Shown: positions 38,183 to 47,032, numbered from the stretch's first letter. The stretch is DNA of 64,000 nucleotides from Lachnospiraceae bacterium MD308 (GCA_000403475.2 KE159795.1:348561-412560); one strand, 5' to 3'. Notes: a model not told the origin generated them from the letters alone. Translations and numbers: made by a program.

Positions 38183-38235
38183 TAAAAAATAATATCTTTA
38201 TTTTTCCATAATTTTATACATATCGCACAAAAATC

Positions 38236-39102
38236 TCAAAACGGCAGACGGTACTGCCCGTCTGCCTCCGGAAATTCCGACAGATACCGGAAGATCCGGT
38301 CATTTCCGCAGACAATCCCGCTGCGGCCGCATGTGTCCAGGAACAGCTCCATAAGCCCGGCATTTTGCGGGCTTGGCAGTTCATACCGGCTGCCGTATGC
38401 CCGGATGTACCTTTCTTTCATCCCCGGGAACAGGCGGTCAAGCTGCCGGTAAAAATATTCCCGGCTGCCATCCCGGAGGGTAACCCCCATGCCAAAGCAG
38501 ATAATCCCATAGACTTGTGCCTCGATGCACATATCAAGGATGCCGGAAATATTCTCCCGGGTGTCGTTGATGAAGGGAAGGATCGGGGTGAGCCACACCA
38601 CCGTAGGAATCCCCGCATCCCGAAACTCCTTCAGCGCCTTAAGCCGCTCCGCCGTCGTGCTGACGTTTGGCTCTATCTTTCTGCACAGTGTCTCGTCACA
38701 GGTGGTGAGGGTCATCTGAACCACGCACTTCGCCCTTTCATTAATTTTTTGCAGCAGCTCAATATCCCGCAGGATTCTGGCGGACTTGGTGATGACCGTC
38801 GCGCCGAACCCGTACCGCCAGATAAGCTCCAGCGCGCCCCTCGTCCGGCAAAGCTCCTCCTCCAGCGGGATGTACGGGTCTGTCATGGAGCCTGTGCCGA
38901 TCATGCACTTTTTCCGCCTCCGCCTCAATGCGCCCTCTAAAAGCTCCAGCGCATTTTCCTTTACCTCAATGTCCTCAAAGACATGCTCCATATGATAGCA
39001 CCTGCTCCTGGAGTCGCAGTAGATGCACCCGTGGGAGCATCCCCGGTACAGGTTCATCCCGTTCTTCGCGGACAATATTCCTTTTGCTTTTATGTAATGC
39101 AT
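38236..39102 (-). CDS. SPL-family radical SAM protein
   Basis: A 288-aa radical SAM enzyme with the cluster motif CSHGCIYC (CxxxCxxC) near residue 22, followed by DSRSRCYHM. MIGTGSMTDPYIPLE and ATVITKSARILRD resemble the spore photoproduct lyase-related group. Later parts of the barrel include VWLTPILPFINDT. It generates a 5'-deoxyadenosyl radical on its substrate, which is unknown. True SplB is longer and has a distinct C-terminus, so DNA repair activity is not claimed. It follows the GyrI-like gene by 31 bases. Confidence 0.88.
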   Translation of the reverse strand: MHYIKAKGILSAKNGMNLYRGCSHGCIYCDSRSRCYHMEHVFEDIEVKENALELLEGALRRRRKKCMIGTGSMTDPYIPLEEELCRTRGALELIWRYGFGATVITKSARILRDIELLQKINERAKCVVQMTLTTCDETLCRKIEPNVSTTAERLKALKEFRDAGIPTVVWLTPILPFINDTRENISGILDMCIEAQVYGIICFGMGVTLRDGSREYFYRQLDRLFPGMKERYIRAYGSRYELPSPQNAGLMELFLDTCGRSGIVCGNDRIFRYLSEFPEADGQYRLPF

Positions 39103-39133
39103 AACTTCCTATTCTTTCCAGCACCTGCACCTC

Positions 39134-39619
39134 TCAGTCTGCCTTTCCATCCCGGTTTTCATCCTCCGAAACTATCCCCACATAGATATGGATCTCCGCC
39201 TCTTCCATGCAGTCGTCCTGATACTCCTCAAAATCACACTGAAACGTCCGTTTAAGATCCATCTGCCAGATTTCCTGCCATGCCGCGCTTACCGCCTGCA
39301 CCATATCCCCGCGGACGACGAATTTCGCATACCTCCCGGCAGGAATCCGAAGGCATGTGTACCCGCCCTCCTCCGGCTCCCCGGCCGTCTCACAGGCAAC
39401 TACCACCGTATAGTCCGCCTTTTCATCCCCGGCGTAATCCGTGTAGATTCCCAGAGCCTTCCCGCCCTCCTTGCCGGGGATGGACTCATAGACGCCCTCG
39501 TTGTAAAAACGGTTCCACAGCCCGCCGATGACTACTCCCGCGTCAGGGGAAGTGTTGTTCGTCCTGGCAGAGATGCCGACAGCAATTTTTTCTTTCAATG
39601 TCACAATTTCATAATTCAT
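39134..39619 (-). CDS. GyrI-like effector-binding domain protein
   Basis: A 161-aa single-domain protein of the GyrI/AraC-effector-binding fold. Visible marks are an N-terminal strand with VTLKEKIAVGIS, GIYTDYAGDEKADYTVVVACE and RIPAGRYAKFVVRG, and an acidic C-terminal strand. Stand-alone members bind small molecules or proteins; no ligand can be named. It lies in a run of small minus-strand genes that includes a second, unrelated-length GyrI-like protein and a DUF3788 protein. Confidence 0.85.
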   Translation of the reverse strand: MNYEIVTLKEKIAVGISARTNNTSPDAGVVIGGLWNRFYNEGVYESIPGKEGGKALGIYTDYAGDEKADYTVVVACETAGEPEEGGYTCLRIPAGRYAKFVVRGDMVQAVSAAWQEIWQMDLKRTFQCDFEEYQDDCMEEAEIHIYVGIVSEDENRDGKAD

Positions 39620-39663
39620 AAGTCAATCCATCCTTTCTTTTGTTATCCTGATCCTAACACGGC

Positions 39664-39689
39664 AACCACGACAGCTGTATGTCATGATT
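39664..39689 (-). terminator. Hairpin at the end of the DUF3788/DUF3795 gene
   Basis: AACCACGACA and TGTCATGATT form a stem with G-U pairs on the minus strand; the gene's stop codon is inside it. It is nearly the same hairpin as at 41199-41222 but lacks a following T tract. Confidence 0.45.
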
Positions 39690-40479
39690 CTCTTTTCTTT
39701 CTACGGTCGAGCCTGGATTTGTTGTCAAATGCACCGAGGTATTCATAATAATCCTGCAGATCCAGCCCACAGGCCCCATCTGCCTCCTCAAGGGAAAGCC
39801 CCTTTCTTGACAGGAAGGCCTGGCAGGGATAGCCCTCGCAGGCCGAACAGTCATGAAGTTTCCTTTCCAGGACGCAGGCACGTACCGGACACGCTCCGTC
39901 TATCCTGCGGGCATCGTCCTTTTTGCACCGGCATCCGTCGCACTGCATCTTTTCCGCGGGAATGTTCAGGCCGTAATATTTCTTCCAATACTCCGACAGA
40001 ATGGCGCGCTGGTCATTTTTCTTCACATTTCCCGCAAATGCCTTGCACATGTCACAGCAATAGCCGCACATGGTAGTCTTTCTGTTGGGCGCCTTCTTCA
40101 CCGCTAAAAGCAGCTCCAGCTCCGAGAGCATGCCCGGCGCGTCCAGGTCAAACATCATCCATTTCCCGTCATGATACGTCTTAGAACTGTCATAGTTCTC
40201 CCGCACTGCGGCGCAAAACCTGTCCGCCGTCTCCTCAAACCTCTCCCGCTCTTTCTTCCCGAATATGATCAGCACGCCAACCTTTTCCTCCCGGAAAAAA
40301 ACGGTGCACAGCGTCTTCCCGCTCCGGCTGTAGCGCACGCAGCTCTCCCAGTCTCTCCCTCCCTTATCCCATATCTGGGACACATTATAGTGATCCAGCA
40401 CATAATCATTAAATTGCCGGTACATCCGGCAGAAGTCCGTTCCGATAAGCTCCTCAAGCTGTTTTTTTGTATACCTCAT
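39682..40479 (-). CDS. DUF3788 plus DUF3795 protein
   Basis: A 265-aa protein in two parts. Residues 1-130 resemble DUF3788 (IWDKGGRDWESCVRYSRSG, LLIIFGKKERERFEE-like strand, MMFDL). Residues 135-240 are a Cys-rich DUF3795-type domain (CGYCCDMCKAFAGN, CDGCRC, CPVRACV, CSACEGYPC), probably a metal-binding zinc-ribbon-like fold. Neither domain has an established function. The fusion puts a small-molecule or protein-binding module next to a metal site. It begins a few bases downstream of the next GyrI-like gene, so the two are likely co-translated. Confidence 0.8.
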   Translation of the reverse strand: MRYTKKQLEELIGTDFCRMYRQFNDYVLDHYNVSQIWDKGGRDWESCVRYSRSGKTLCTVFFREEKVGVLIIFGKKERERFEETADRFCAAVRENYDSSKTYHDGKWMMFDLDAPGMLSELELLLAVKKAPNRKTTMCGYCCDMCKAFAGNVKKNDQRAILSEYWKKYYGLNIPAEKMQCDGCRCKKDDARRIDGACPVRACVLERKLHDCSACEGYPCQAFLSRKGLSLEEADGACGLDLQDYYEYLGAFDNKSRLDRRKKRES

Positions 40480-40483
40480 CTGC

Positions 40484-41134
40484 CTATGCCCTCCTTACCG
40501 GATGCCGGATCACGGTCTTTAAGTTTTCCGGCCTGCACTTCCTCACATCGCTCAGATAAATCTCATGATGAAAGCGGCTCCCATTTAGTCCGCCCATATC
40601 GCTCATATCCGCCACATATCCCTGCTCCTCGGCAAATGCATCCATAGCCCCCACCGTCGCCGGCTCGTCGTCATAAGGCCCCACATGCATGCACTGCACG
40701 CATAAGCCCTCCTCGTAAGTGAAAAATTCCACCCCGGAAAAGTCTGCCTTCTTCTTCGCCGCAGCCTCCCCCTTCGCCCAGAGAAACTCCTCCTCCGTCA
40801 CAAACTCCGGCAGACGGATCATCGAAATCCACTCAAACTCCTCCTTGTGGGAATAGTCAACGCCTCTTACGCCTCTCTGCCACCAAAGCCCCTCTAAAGG
40901 CGGCACCACAAAGTCAAAATACCCTTCTATCCGGTGTTCTAAATGCTTGCTCATTTTAATGGTATACGCCGCTCCGTAGAGCAGGCCGACAGCCTGCTTG
41001 TACGCGCCGTCCTCCTCATTGGGGTCTCCTTTTCCGCGAACCGCCGCAAAATTCATGGGCGGCACCGTAATGAGCTCCGGTCTCTTCTTCGGCAGGTAAA
41101 ATTCCCTGTACTCTTTTTTATAGTCAAACGCCAT
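40484..41134 (-). CDS. GyrI-like small-molecule-binding protein
   Basis: A 216-aa protein of the longer GyrI-like group (COG4832 type): MNFAAVRGKGDPNE near the N-terminus, YKQAVGLLYGAAYTIKM, PPLEGLWWQRG, FFTYEEGLCVQCMHVGPYDDEP and a C-terminal HHEIYLSDVRK. The fold makes a cleft for lipophilic or cationic ligands. The ligand is unknown. It precedes the DUF3788/DUF3795 gene by four bases. The WYL regulator upstream on the same strand, which ends in a terminator, may control this group (inference). Confidence 0.85.
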   Translation of the reverse strand: MAFDYKKEYREFYLPKKRPELITVPPMNFAAVRGKGDPNEEDGAYKQAVGLLYGAAYTIKMSKHLEHRIEGYFDFVVPPLEGLWWQRGVRGVDYSHKEEFEWISMIRLPEFVTEEEFLWAKGEAAAKKKADFSGVEFFTYEEGLCVQCMHVGPYDDEPATVGAMDAFAEEQGYVADMSDMGGLNGSRFHHEIYLSDVRKCRPENLKTVIRHPVRRA

Positions 41135-41194
41135 GCTCTCCCTCTCCTTCTCCTTGAATTTTTATATTTCATTGAAGTTCCTTTAATATAACAC

Positions 41195-41222
41195 AAAAAC
41201 CACGACAACTGTGTGTCATGGT
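41195..41222 (-). terminator. Terminator of the WYL regulator gene
   Basis: On the minus strand ACCATGACA, loop CACAGT, TGTCGTGGT with one U-G pair, then TTTTTG. It begins right after the stop codon. Confidence 0.8.
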
Positions 41223-41223
41223 T

Positions 41224-42144
41224 TTAATTATCAGCAAAATCTTTTTCATATTTCCGCCGTATTCCTTCCGCAAATGCCCGGACATCCGCCCTCAGCTCTT
41301 CCGGCTCCAAAAGCTCCGCCCCGGCTCCGAAAGATATAATCCAGGTAATCACGCTCACCTTATCCGCAAACCCGCCGGAAAACAGCAGCGACCCGTCCGG
41401 CTCCGCAGAAAAGCTGTCCGGCCCGTAGTCCTCCACAAGCCGCCATTTGTACTCCGGCGCCACCCTGGCTTTTACCTGATATTTGCAGGGAAACAACCTG
41501 GCCGCAGAGAGGTCCGGGAAAGGTACGACCCGCTTTTCAAACCCGCCGCCCACAGAAAGGTTCGTCATCCGCCCAAGCTTAAACAGCCGGAAATCCTTCC
41601 GCATCTCGCACCATCCCCACAAATACCAGCCGGCCCACTGAAAGAGCAGGTCGTAAGGCTCGACGGTGCGCTCTGAATCCCCCTTCGGGGAAAAGTAAGA
41701 AAAGGAAACTTTATGCCCGGAAAGGATCGCCCCGTGAATCAGCTCAATCTTCGGCGAGAGCAAATCCTTGTACCAGGAGGAAAGGTCGATCAAAATGTGG
41801 GTATCCCCTGCCAGCAGGTTCGATGCCCCCGCCGACAGCTTTTCCATAAGCTGGGCATAGCGCTTTGTCCCGCTTACGCTGTCCAGGCTCCTAAGCCCCG
41901 CAAGGATCGCCTGCATATCCGACGTGCTAAGGAGTGTCCGGTCAATCTTGTAGCCGTCCATGATAGAAACGCCGCCGTTTGCCCCCGGCTCCGTCACCAG
42001 CGGGATTCCCGCCATACAGAGGGCGTCGATGTCCCGGTTTATTGTGCGGCGGGACACCTCGAACTTTTCCGCCAGATAAGGCGCCGTCACCTTCTCCTTC
42101 TGTAGGAGAACCGACAGGATGCCGATCATTCTGTCAAGTTTCAC
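41224..42144 (-). CDS. YafY/DeoR-type transcription regulator with WYL domain
   Basis: A 306-aa regulator. The N-terminal helix-turn-helix is seen in KVTAPYLAEKFEVSRRTINRD, split as KVTAPYLAEKFEV and SRRTINRDIDALCMAG. A wing follows (LVTEPGANGGVSI). The WYL domain (about 140-215) has GWYLWGWCEMRKDFRLFKLGRM, read as GWYLWGWC then FRLFKLGRM. A C-terminal extension follows. WYL domains bind nucleic acid or small ligands and regulate transcription. It follows the flavin-binding protein gene by 20 bases, so they are an operon. Confidence 0.92.
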   Translation of the reverse strand: MKLDRMIGILSVLLQKEKVTAPYLAEKFEVSRRTINRDIDALCMAGIPLVTEPGANGGVSIMDGYKIDRTLLSTSDMQAILAGLRSLDSVSGTKRYAQLMEKLSAGASNLLAGDTHILIDLSSWYKDLLSPKIELIHGAILSGHKVSFSYFSPKGDSERTVEPYDLLFQWAGWYLWGWCEMRKDFRLFKLGRMTNLSVGGGFEKRVVPFPDLSAARLFPCKYQVKARVAPEYKWRLVEDYGPDSFSAEPDGSLLFSGGFADKVSVITWIISFGAGAELLEPEELRADVRAFAEGIRRKYEKDFADN

Positions 42145-42164
42145 AAAGTCTCCTCCCCGACGCG

Positions 42165-42650
42165 CTATTTCTTATCGTACTGCTTTACTTCCACGCTTTT
42201 CTTCTCAAAATCAATAAAGAGCTGGAACGCGTAGCCCTCGTCGCTTGTATCCCACACTTCCACATACTTCGGAGACACCTCGATCAGAATCTCCGTATCC
42301 TCATGGCTGTACTTGTTGTAGCTCTGCCACAGGTATTTCTCGTACCCTTTCGCAAACACCTGCCCCGGCTCCTCGATGACAAGCCCTTTATTCTCCGCGG
42401 TTCCCTCCACCTGGATGCCGCTCCAGCAGAGGGCAACGTTGGGGTTTTCCAAGAGCTGTTTTGTCTTCCGGAAGTTTTTGTCCGTCTTAAACCAGATCTT
42501 GCCGCCGTAAAAAAGGCAGCTCACATTACGCACCATCACATAATCATCCTTGCTGGAGGCAAGCGCCATGATCTGGCTGTTTCCGAGCATGTTAAACATC
42601 CGCTCTACCGCCTGCTCATAAGTAATGTCCTTATCCAATACAAATTTCAT
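42165..42650 (-). CDS. Pyridoxamine 5'-phosphate oxidase-like FMN-binding protein
   Basis: A 161-aa split-barrel protein: QIMALASSKDDYVMVRNVSCLFYGGKIWFKTD at the N-terminal half (read as MALASSKDDYVMVRN, then GGKIWFKTD), LLENPNVALCWSGI, and a VEVWDTSDEGYAF strand. The fold binds FMN or a related cofactor at a dimer interface. The reaction is unknown. It stands between the riboflavin transporter gene and the WYL regulator on one strand, which would suit a flavin protein (inference). Confidence 0.8.
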   Translation of the reverse strand: MKFVLDKDITYEQAVERMFNMLGNSQIMALASSKDDYVMVRNVSCLFYGGKIWFKTDKNFRKTKQLLENPNVALCWSGIQVEGTAENKGLVIEEPGQVFAKGYEKYLWQSYNKYSHEDTEILIEVSPKYVEVWDTSDEGYAFQLFIDFEKKSVEVKQYDKK

Positions 42651-42695
42651 GTTCCATTTCCTCTCTTATAATTAATTATGTTTGCATCCGCCGTC

Positions 42696-43379
42696 TTACC
42701 GGCTGATAATCCCCTTGATCAGCTTGCTCAACCTCTTGTATACGATAAATGTAACAACGGAAGTCACGCCGAATTTGATCAGGTTAAAAGGCAGAATGCC
42801 AAAAACCGCCATGGTAGTCACATTCTTCATCGCCGGATTGACCGCCGTACACATCGCCACGAAATCGCTCATGGTCATTCCCGACAGATTCGCATAGAAG
42901 GGAATGATCAGATACAGGTTCGTTATAACCGCCACTGCCGACACGATCACTGTGCCGACTGCCATGCCCGCTGCCGCCGTCTTCTTCGTCTTATTCCGGT
43001 GGTAGATAAACAGGGCCGGCAATACATAGCTGGAACTTAAGATAAAGTTCTGCAGCTCCCCCGTTCCCAGGGAGAAAGACCCCTGGATCACAAGCTGCAG
43101 GAGAATCTTTACGATGATAATGCACACCGCCGCAAAAGGCCCGAACATAAATCCGCCCATCATCTCCATAAGCCCCGACAAGTCAAAAGACATAAACGGA
43201 GGCATGAACGGAATCGGAAAACGGAACAGCATAAGCACTGCGCTCACCGCCCCCATCAGCCCCACAAAAGCGATGGTTTTCACCTTCATATGGATATCCC
43301 CGGCTGTCTGGACTGTCTTTTTCCCTGCCGCCTTAGCTGCTGTCTTGGCTGCCACATTTGTTTCATTGAACTGGTTCAT
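42696..43379 (-). CDS. ribU: Riboflavin ECF transporter S component RibU
   Basis: A 227-aa membrane protein with about six helices. After a Lys/Ala-rich cytoplasmic N-terminus come VGLMGAVSAVLMLFRFPIPF, PFMSFDLSGLMEMMGGFMFGP (with the RibU-type FD-S motif) and GSFSLGTGELQNFI. It captures riboflavin for an ECF module (EcfAAT) encoded elsewhere. The start at 43379 follows AAAGGAG; the open frame further upstream runs through the riboswitch region and is not coding. An FMN riboswitch with a terminator controls it, which supports the substrate. Confidence 0.95.
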   Translation of the reverse strand: MNQFNETNVAAKTAAKAAGKKTVQTAGDIHMKVKTIAFVGLMGAVSAVLMLFRFPIPFMPPFMSFDLSGLMEMMGGFMFGPFAAVCIIIVKILLQLVIQGSFSLGTGELQNFILSSSYVLPALFIYHRNKTKKTAAAGMAVGTVIVSAVAVITNLYLIIPFYANLSGMTMSDFVAMCTAVNPAMKNVTTMAVFGILPFNLIKFGVTSVVTFIVYKRLSKLIKGIISR

Positions 43380-43436
43380 ACTGAAATCTCCTTTCTTTTT
43401 TGGAAACCCGCCTGCAAAAGACGGCCTCCCCTGTAC

Positions 43437-43468
43437 AAAAATAACCCGCGACAATAATATGTCCCGGG
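43437..43468 (-). terminator. Riboswitch-controlled terminator ahead of ribU
   Basis: On the minus strand CCCGGGACA, loop TATTAT, TGTCGCGGG, then TTATTTTTG. It lies between the aptamer and the ribU ribosome site and is the likely OFF structure. Confidence 0.8.
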
Positions 43469-43486
43469 CACGTAAATGCAGAAAAT

Positions 43487-43619
43487 GTCTTTTCTCATCC
43501 GGACTGTAACCGTCGGTCCCGGAATTCACGCCGTCAAAGACATGTCACCGGATCAGCCGCCAAAGCGGGTCATGGACTATACCATCGGTAGGGACTTGCA
43601 CCCTGCCACAAAGACTTTC
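43487..43619 (-). ncRNA. FMN riboswitch (RFN element)
   Basis: The minus strand carries the conserved RFN blocks in order: GGCAGGGTGCAAGTCCCTACC, read as GGCAGGGTGCAAG and TCCCTACCG, then GGTATAGTCCATGACCCGC, CTGATCCGGTG, ACGGTTACAGTCCGGATG. These form the multi-branched FMN aptamer. Ligand binding should favour the terminator downstream and shut off riboflavin uptake. Confidence 0.96.
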
Positions 43620-43673
43620 ATATTCAGTTTTCACATTGAATAGAGATTGCAGTAACATCATCTGCTGATGATT

Positions 43674-43702
43674 ATTATAACCCTGTGCAGGGCAGATGTA
43701 AA
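43674..43702 (-). promoter_or_regulatory. Promoter of the RFN-ribU unit
   Basis: On the minus strand TTTACA (43702-43697), 17-base spacer, TATAAT (43679-43674), about 50 bases before the aptamer. Confidence 0.75.
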
Positions 43703-43723
43703 TAGGTAATTTCAAAATCGTTG

Positions 43724-44431
43724 TTATTCACGGCCTTCACTCCCGCCTATAGCAGCAGCCCCGGAGACGAACACGGTTCCGTCCTCCACCCTGAACTTCA
43801 CCTCTCTCCCGGCATACGACATCCCGTACGCCCGCTCCGGGTCATTCTGGTAGGAGGGCCTGGGGTCCTGGGAGAGAACCTCTTTTAACACCGAAAGCTC
43901 ATCTGCCGAAAACTCCTCCCGGCATTTGTCCGAAAAGGACACCTCCAGCCGGTAATTTTTCCGCTCTGCGGCAAACCCCTCCTCCGCCTCCGGGTGAGCG
44001 TCCACATATGGAAGGTAAGGCTTGATGTCAAAAACAGGCGTTTTGTCCATCAGGTCCGCACCCGCCACATAAAGTACCGGCCCATCCTCTTCGCTTATCT
44101 CCACCCGGCAAAGCCTGACGCAGGAAAGCCCGATGGGGTTGGGTCTGAAAGGAGAGCGGGTGGCAAACACTCCCACCCGCTCATTTCCGCCGAGCCTCGG
44201 CGGGCGTACCGTCGGGCTGAAATTCTCCCGCACCGCCTCCGAAAACTCCCACAGCAGCCAGAGATGGGAAAACTGCTCAATCCCCCGCACTGCCTCCGGG
44301 CTCCGATACCTTTCCTCAAAGACGATCTTCCCTCTTGTGTCCGCAAGCCCGCTCTGCCTGGGTATTCCGAATTTCTCCGGGAAATCTGTCCTTATCCGCG
44401 CAATCGGGCGGAATATAATCTCATCTTTCAT
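43724..44431 (-). CDS. trmO: tRNA (t6A37) methyltransferase TrmO
   Basis: A 235-aa TsaA/TrmO-family protein that methylates N6-threonylcarbamoyladenosine at tRNA position 37 using SAM. Signatures: PIARIRTDFPEKFGIPRQ, SHLWLLWEF, RPPRLGGNERVGVFATRSPFRPNPIGLS (read as RPPRLGGN, VGVFATRSPFRPNPIGLS) and DLMDKTPVFDIKPYLPY. The C-terminal extension (about 165-235) matches the usual long form. It follows the ABC-class ATPase gene by 16 bases. Confidence 0.94.
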   Translation of the reverse strand: MKDEIIFRPIARIRTDFPEKFGIPRQSGLADTRGKIVFEERYRSPEAVRGIEQFSHLWLLWEFSEAVRENFSPTVRPPRLGGNERVGVFATRSPFRPNPIGLSCVRLCRVEISEEDGPVLYVAGADLMDKTPVFDIKPYLPYVDAHPEAEEGFAAERKNYRLEVSFSDKCREEFSADELSVLKEVLSQDPRPSYQNDPERAYGMSYAGREVKFRVEDGTVFVSGAAAIGGSEGRE

Positions 44432-44447
44432 ACTTTGAAATCCAATT

Positions 44448-46166
44448 CTATAATTTCAGGCCCCGATACCGGTTCATGCAGGCGAATATCTCTTCTCTTC
44501 TTGGCATGGCCAGATTCCCCGGGATATCCCCCTGGTTCCTCACTTCTTTTCCCACAATTGCCGCAAAGCCCTTCTTCTCAATCTGGGCAAGCAGGGAGCC
44601 GATCTGCTCCTGCACAGTCTTTTTCCCGTCAAATCCGTCCTCTTCCATCAGCTTTAGGATATATCCAAGACAGGTAAGCTGCTCGCTGTCCGCAAGCTGC
44701 TCCACATATCGCAGGTCTACCGTGTCATGGCCAAGCTGCACGCCGTCTCTTCCCATGGTCTTAATCTTGATCCTTCCTTTGTGGAACACGCCCGGATTCT
44801 TCTTCGGCTTTCTCACATACTCCGGCGCAGGTGTACCGTCCTGAGGGTAGGAAAGCCCGGGATACTCTGCCGCAGCCTCCTTCGCCGCCTCCGTGATATC
44901 CCGCGGCACATAGCGGTCCATCTGCACGATCTTGTCCGCCACCTGGAAATACGCGCCGGAACTTCCCGCAACCAGCACCGTAGAGATGCCAAACCGCTCA
45001 TAGATGGCTCCCATCCGCTCAATAAACGGCGTAATGGGCTCCATATCCCGGTGGATCACCCGCTGCATCAGCTCATCGCGCACCATGAAATTCGTCGCGC
45101 TTGTATCTTCGTCGATGAAAAAGGCGCTTGCGCCCGCCTCCATCGCCTCCACCACATTTGCCGCCTGGGATGTGCTGCCGCTGGCATCCTCCGTATAGAA
45201 TGCCTTTGTGTCCTTTTTATTTGGCAGGTCATTGATGAACATGGAAATATCCGTATGCTTAATGCTCCTTCCGTCCTCCGCCCGGATTTTCACCGCCGCA
45301 GCGTCCGTCACGATATACTCTCTCCCATCCCCGGCAATATGAGGATACACGCACATTTCCAGCGCTTTAAGAAGAGTCGATTTCCCGTGGTACCCTCCGC
45401 CCACGATCAACGTAATCCCCTTACGGATGCCCATGCCGGATATCTCCCCTTTATAGGGAAGGTTCATGGTCACCCGCATGGACTCCGGCGAGGCAAAGGC
45501 CACCGCGCCCTTCATGGGCCGCTGGGAGATGCCGGATTCTCTCGGCAGGACGGAGCCGTCCGCCACAAAAGCTATCAGCTCCCGCTTGGAAAGCTCCTTT
45601 CTTATAAACTCCTGATCCTCTGAAAGCTCCATCACCCGCTGGGCTTTGGCGCTGTTGATATTCTGGTAGAGCAAAGACTTCTCCACGCACTCCGGCAGGA
45701 AATCAAAGAGAATCTTTATCAGCTCCCTTGCATTGATCGTCCTTCCATTTGCAGGAAATCCCGCCTCAAACCGGACGATGATATCGCCGTTTGCCGGATT
45801 AAGGGCGCACGCGCTGCGCTCTAACACCTCCTGCCCGCATCTCGTCACCGATAGGATCCCGCTCTTCCCGGAGCCTTTCGCCTGAAAAGAATATTTCCTC
45901 GCCTGTTCCTCAAAAAGCCTGGTCAGATGATCCTGCAGGGCAATCCGCTTATGTTTCTTATCATAAAGCTGCTCCGGAAACCCGGCAGTCTTCCCCGAAA
46001 CCTCCACATGAAGCTTTGAAGGAGCCGCGAAAGGATCTCCCTGCACATGGTCAATGTACAGGACATATTTCCCAAAACGGTAGCTCCCCTTCGTTCCCTT
46101 GTAGGCAGGATACCCCTTTCTGTCAATATCAAAAAGCAGCTGCCTTAAATCATTTGCTGTATTCAT
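44448..46166 (-). CDS. Predicted ATPase of the ABC class (COG3044)
   Basis: A 572-aa soluble P-loop protein. The N-terminal domain (1-240) opens DLRQLLFDIDRKGYPAYKG and has SKRELIAFVADGSVLPRESG. The ATPase core has Walker A GGGYHGKSTLL, GSTSQAANVVEAMEAGA as the signature-like segment and the Walker B FFIDEDTSATNFMVRD. The C-terminal part has DTVDLRYVEQLADSEQ and RPRR-like basic stretches. Structural work on relatives links the family to nucleic acid binding; the cellular role in bacteria is unknown. It is upstream of trmO in a two-gene operon. Confidence 0.88.
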   Translation of the reverse strand: MNTANDLRQLLFDIDRKGYPAYKGTKGSYRFGKYVLYIDHVQGDPFAAPSKLHVEVSGKTAGFPEQLYDKKHKRIALQDHLTRLFEEQARKYSFQAKGSGKSGILSVTRCGQEVLERSACALNPANGDIIVRFEAGFPANGRTINARELIKILFDFLPECVEKSLLYQNINSAKAQRVMELSEDQEFIRKELSKRELIAFVADGSVLPRESGISQRPMKGAVAFASPESMRVTMNLPYKGEISGMGIRKGITLIVGGGYHGKSTLLKALEMCVYPHIAGDGREYIVTDAAAVKIRAEDGRSIKHTDISMFINDLPNKKDTKAFYTEDASGSTSQAANVVEAMEAGASAFFIDEDTSATNFMVRDELMQRVIHRDMEPITPFIERMGAIYERFGISTVLVAGSSGAYFQVADKIVQMDRYVPRDITEAAKEAAAEYPGLSYPQDGTPAPEYVRKPKKNPGVFHKGRIKIKTMGRDGVQLGHDTVDLRYVEQLADSEQLTCLGYILKLMEEDGFDGKKTVQEQIGSLLAQIEKKGFAAIVGKEVRNQGDIPGNLAMPRREEIFACMNRYRGLKL

Positions 46167-46255
46167 CAGTATTACATCCCTTCATATATTTCTCTCTTCC
46201 GCGCGTCCGCACCCAAATGCATCAAGCGCTTTATCTTTAAAGTTTTAAGCCCCGG

Positions 46256-46957
46256 CTAGTACGCCTCGGCCTCCGCCCTGGTCATCCAGAAATGAATCCC
46301 CGTGGTGGAATCCTGCCAGCGGTTCTCGTTAAAATCCTTCACTTCCACCCATTCGCCTTTTTTATAGACAAAATTCTCATCCACCAAAGACCATGCCTCG
46401 TCAAAATTCTCGGTAAAGTCAAAGCTTTTAATCGTAAGCACCTTCGCCCTGCTGCAACGGCAGGATGGCAGGGTTGCGGAAGTCCGCTTAGCATCCGCCG
46501 GAATAAGGAGCTGCACCATCCGGTCATTGACACATTTCTTGTAGCCAAGAAACGCCCCCTCCTCCGGGCAGTGGAGCCTGAACCACCGCGTATTCTCATC
46601 GGATAATATTCCCTCAAGATTGGCAAACTCCAGCACCGCCCCGTAAAGATCCGCCCCCTCGATGCTGCATTTCCTCATATCGCAGTAACGGAAAGATGCC
46701 GTCGTCATCTTCGCGTTTTTAAAGCTCGAGCCCCGCATGGAGCATCCGTCAAACAACGCATTTTCCACAGAGCTGCCCTCAAAATTCACTCCGTCCAGCA
46801 CCGTATTCTGGAAAGAGCTTAGTGTAAAATCCATGTGGTCAAGCTCCATCCCGCTCAGATCCATGTTCCAGATTTCCTTCTCGGTAAATGCAAGCCTCTC
46901 CCCGGCCTTCCTTCCCGCCACTATGCTCTTAAACTCCTTCTCCGACAGCCTCTCCAT
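46256..46957 (-). CDS. Pentapeptide-repeat protein
   Basis: A 233-aa protein. Residues about 30-115 form a right-handed beta-helix of A(D/N)LXX-type pentapeptides (FTLSSFQNTVLDGVNFEGSS, ENALFDGCSMRGSSFKNA, SIEGADLYGAVLEFANLEG). The C-terminal part (about 120-233) is an unassigned globular domain with YKKGEWVEVKDFNEN and GIHFWMTRAEAEAY. Some pentapeptide proteins mimic DNA and protect gyrase; this one is too short in the repeat and has an extra domain, so that role is not claimed. It is a soluble, single-gene unit. Confidence 0.88.
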   Translation of the reverse strand: MERLSEKEFKSIVAGRKAGERLAFTEKEIWNMDLSGMELDHMDFTLSSFQNTVLDGVNFEGSSVENALFDGCSMRGSSFKNAKMTTASFRYCDMRKCSIEGADLYGAVLEFANLEGILSDENTRWFRLHCPEEGAFLGYKKCVNDRMVQLLIPADAKRTSATLPSCRCSRAKVLTIKSFDFTENFDEAWSLVDENFVYKKGEWVEVKDFNENRWQDSTTGIHFWMTRAEAEAY

Positions 46958-47032
46958 AAAAGCACCTCCTAGTCATCTGCCAGCCTCTTATCCCATGATG
47001 CTTAAAATCCGCCCCGGCCGACGCCCCTGGGT

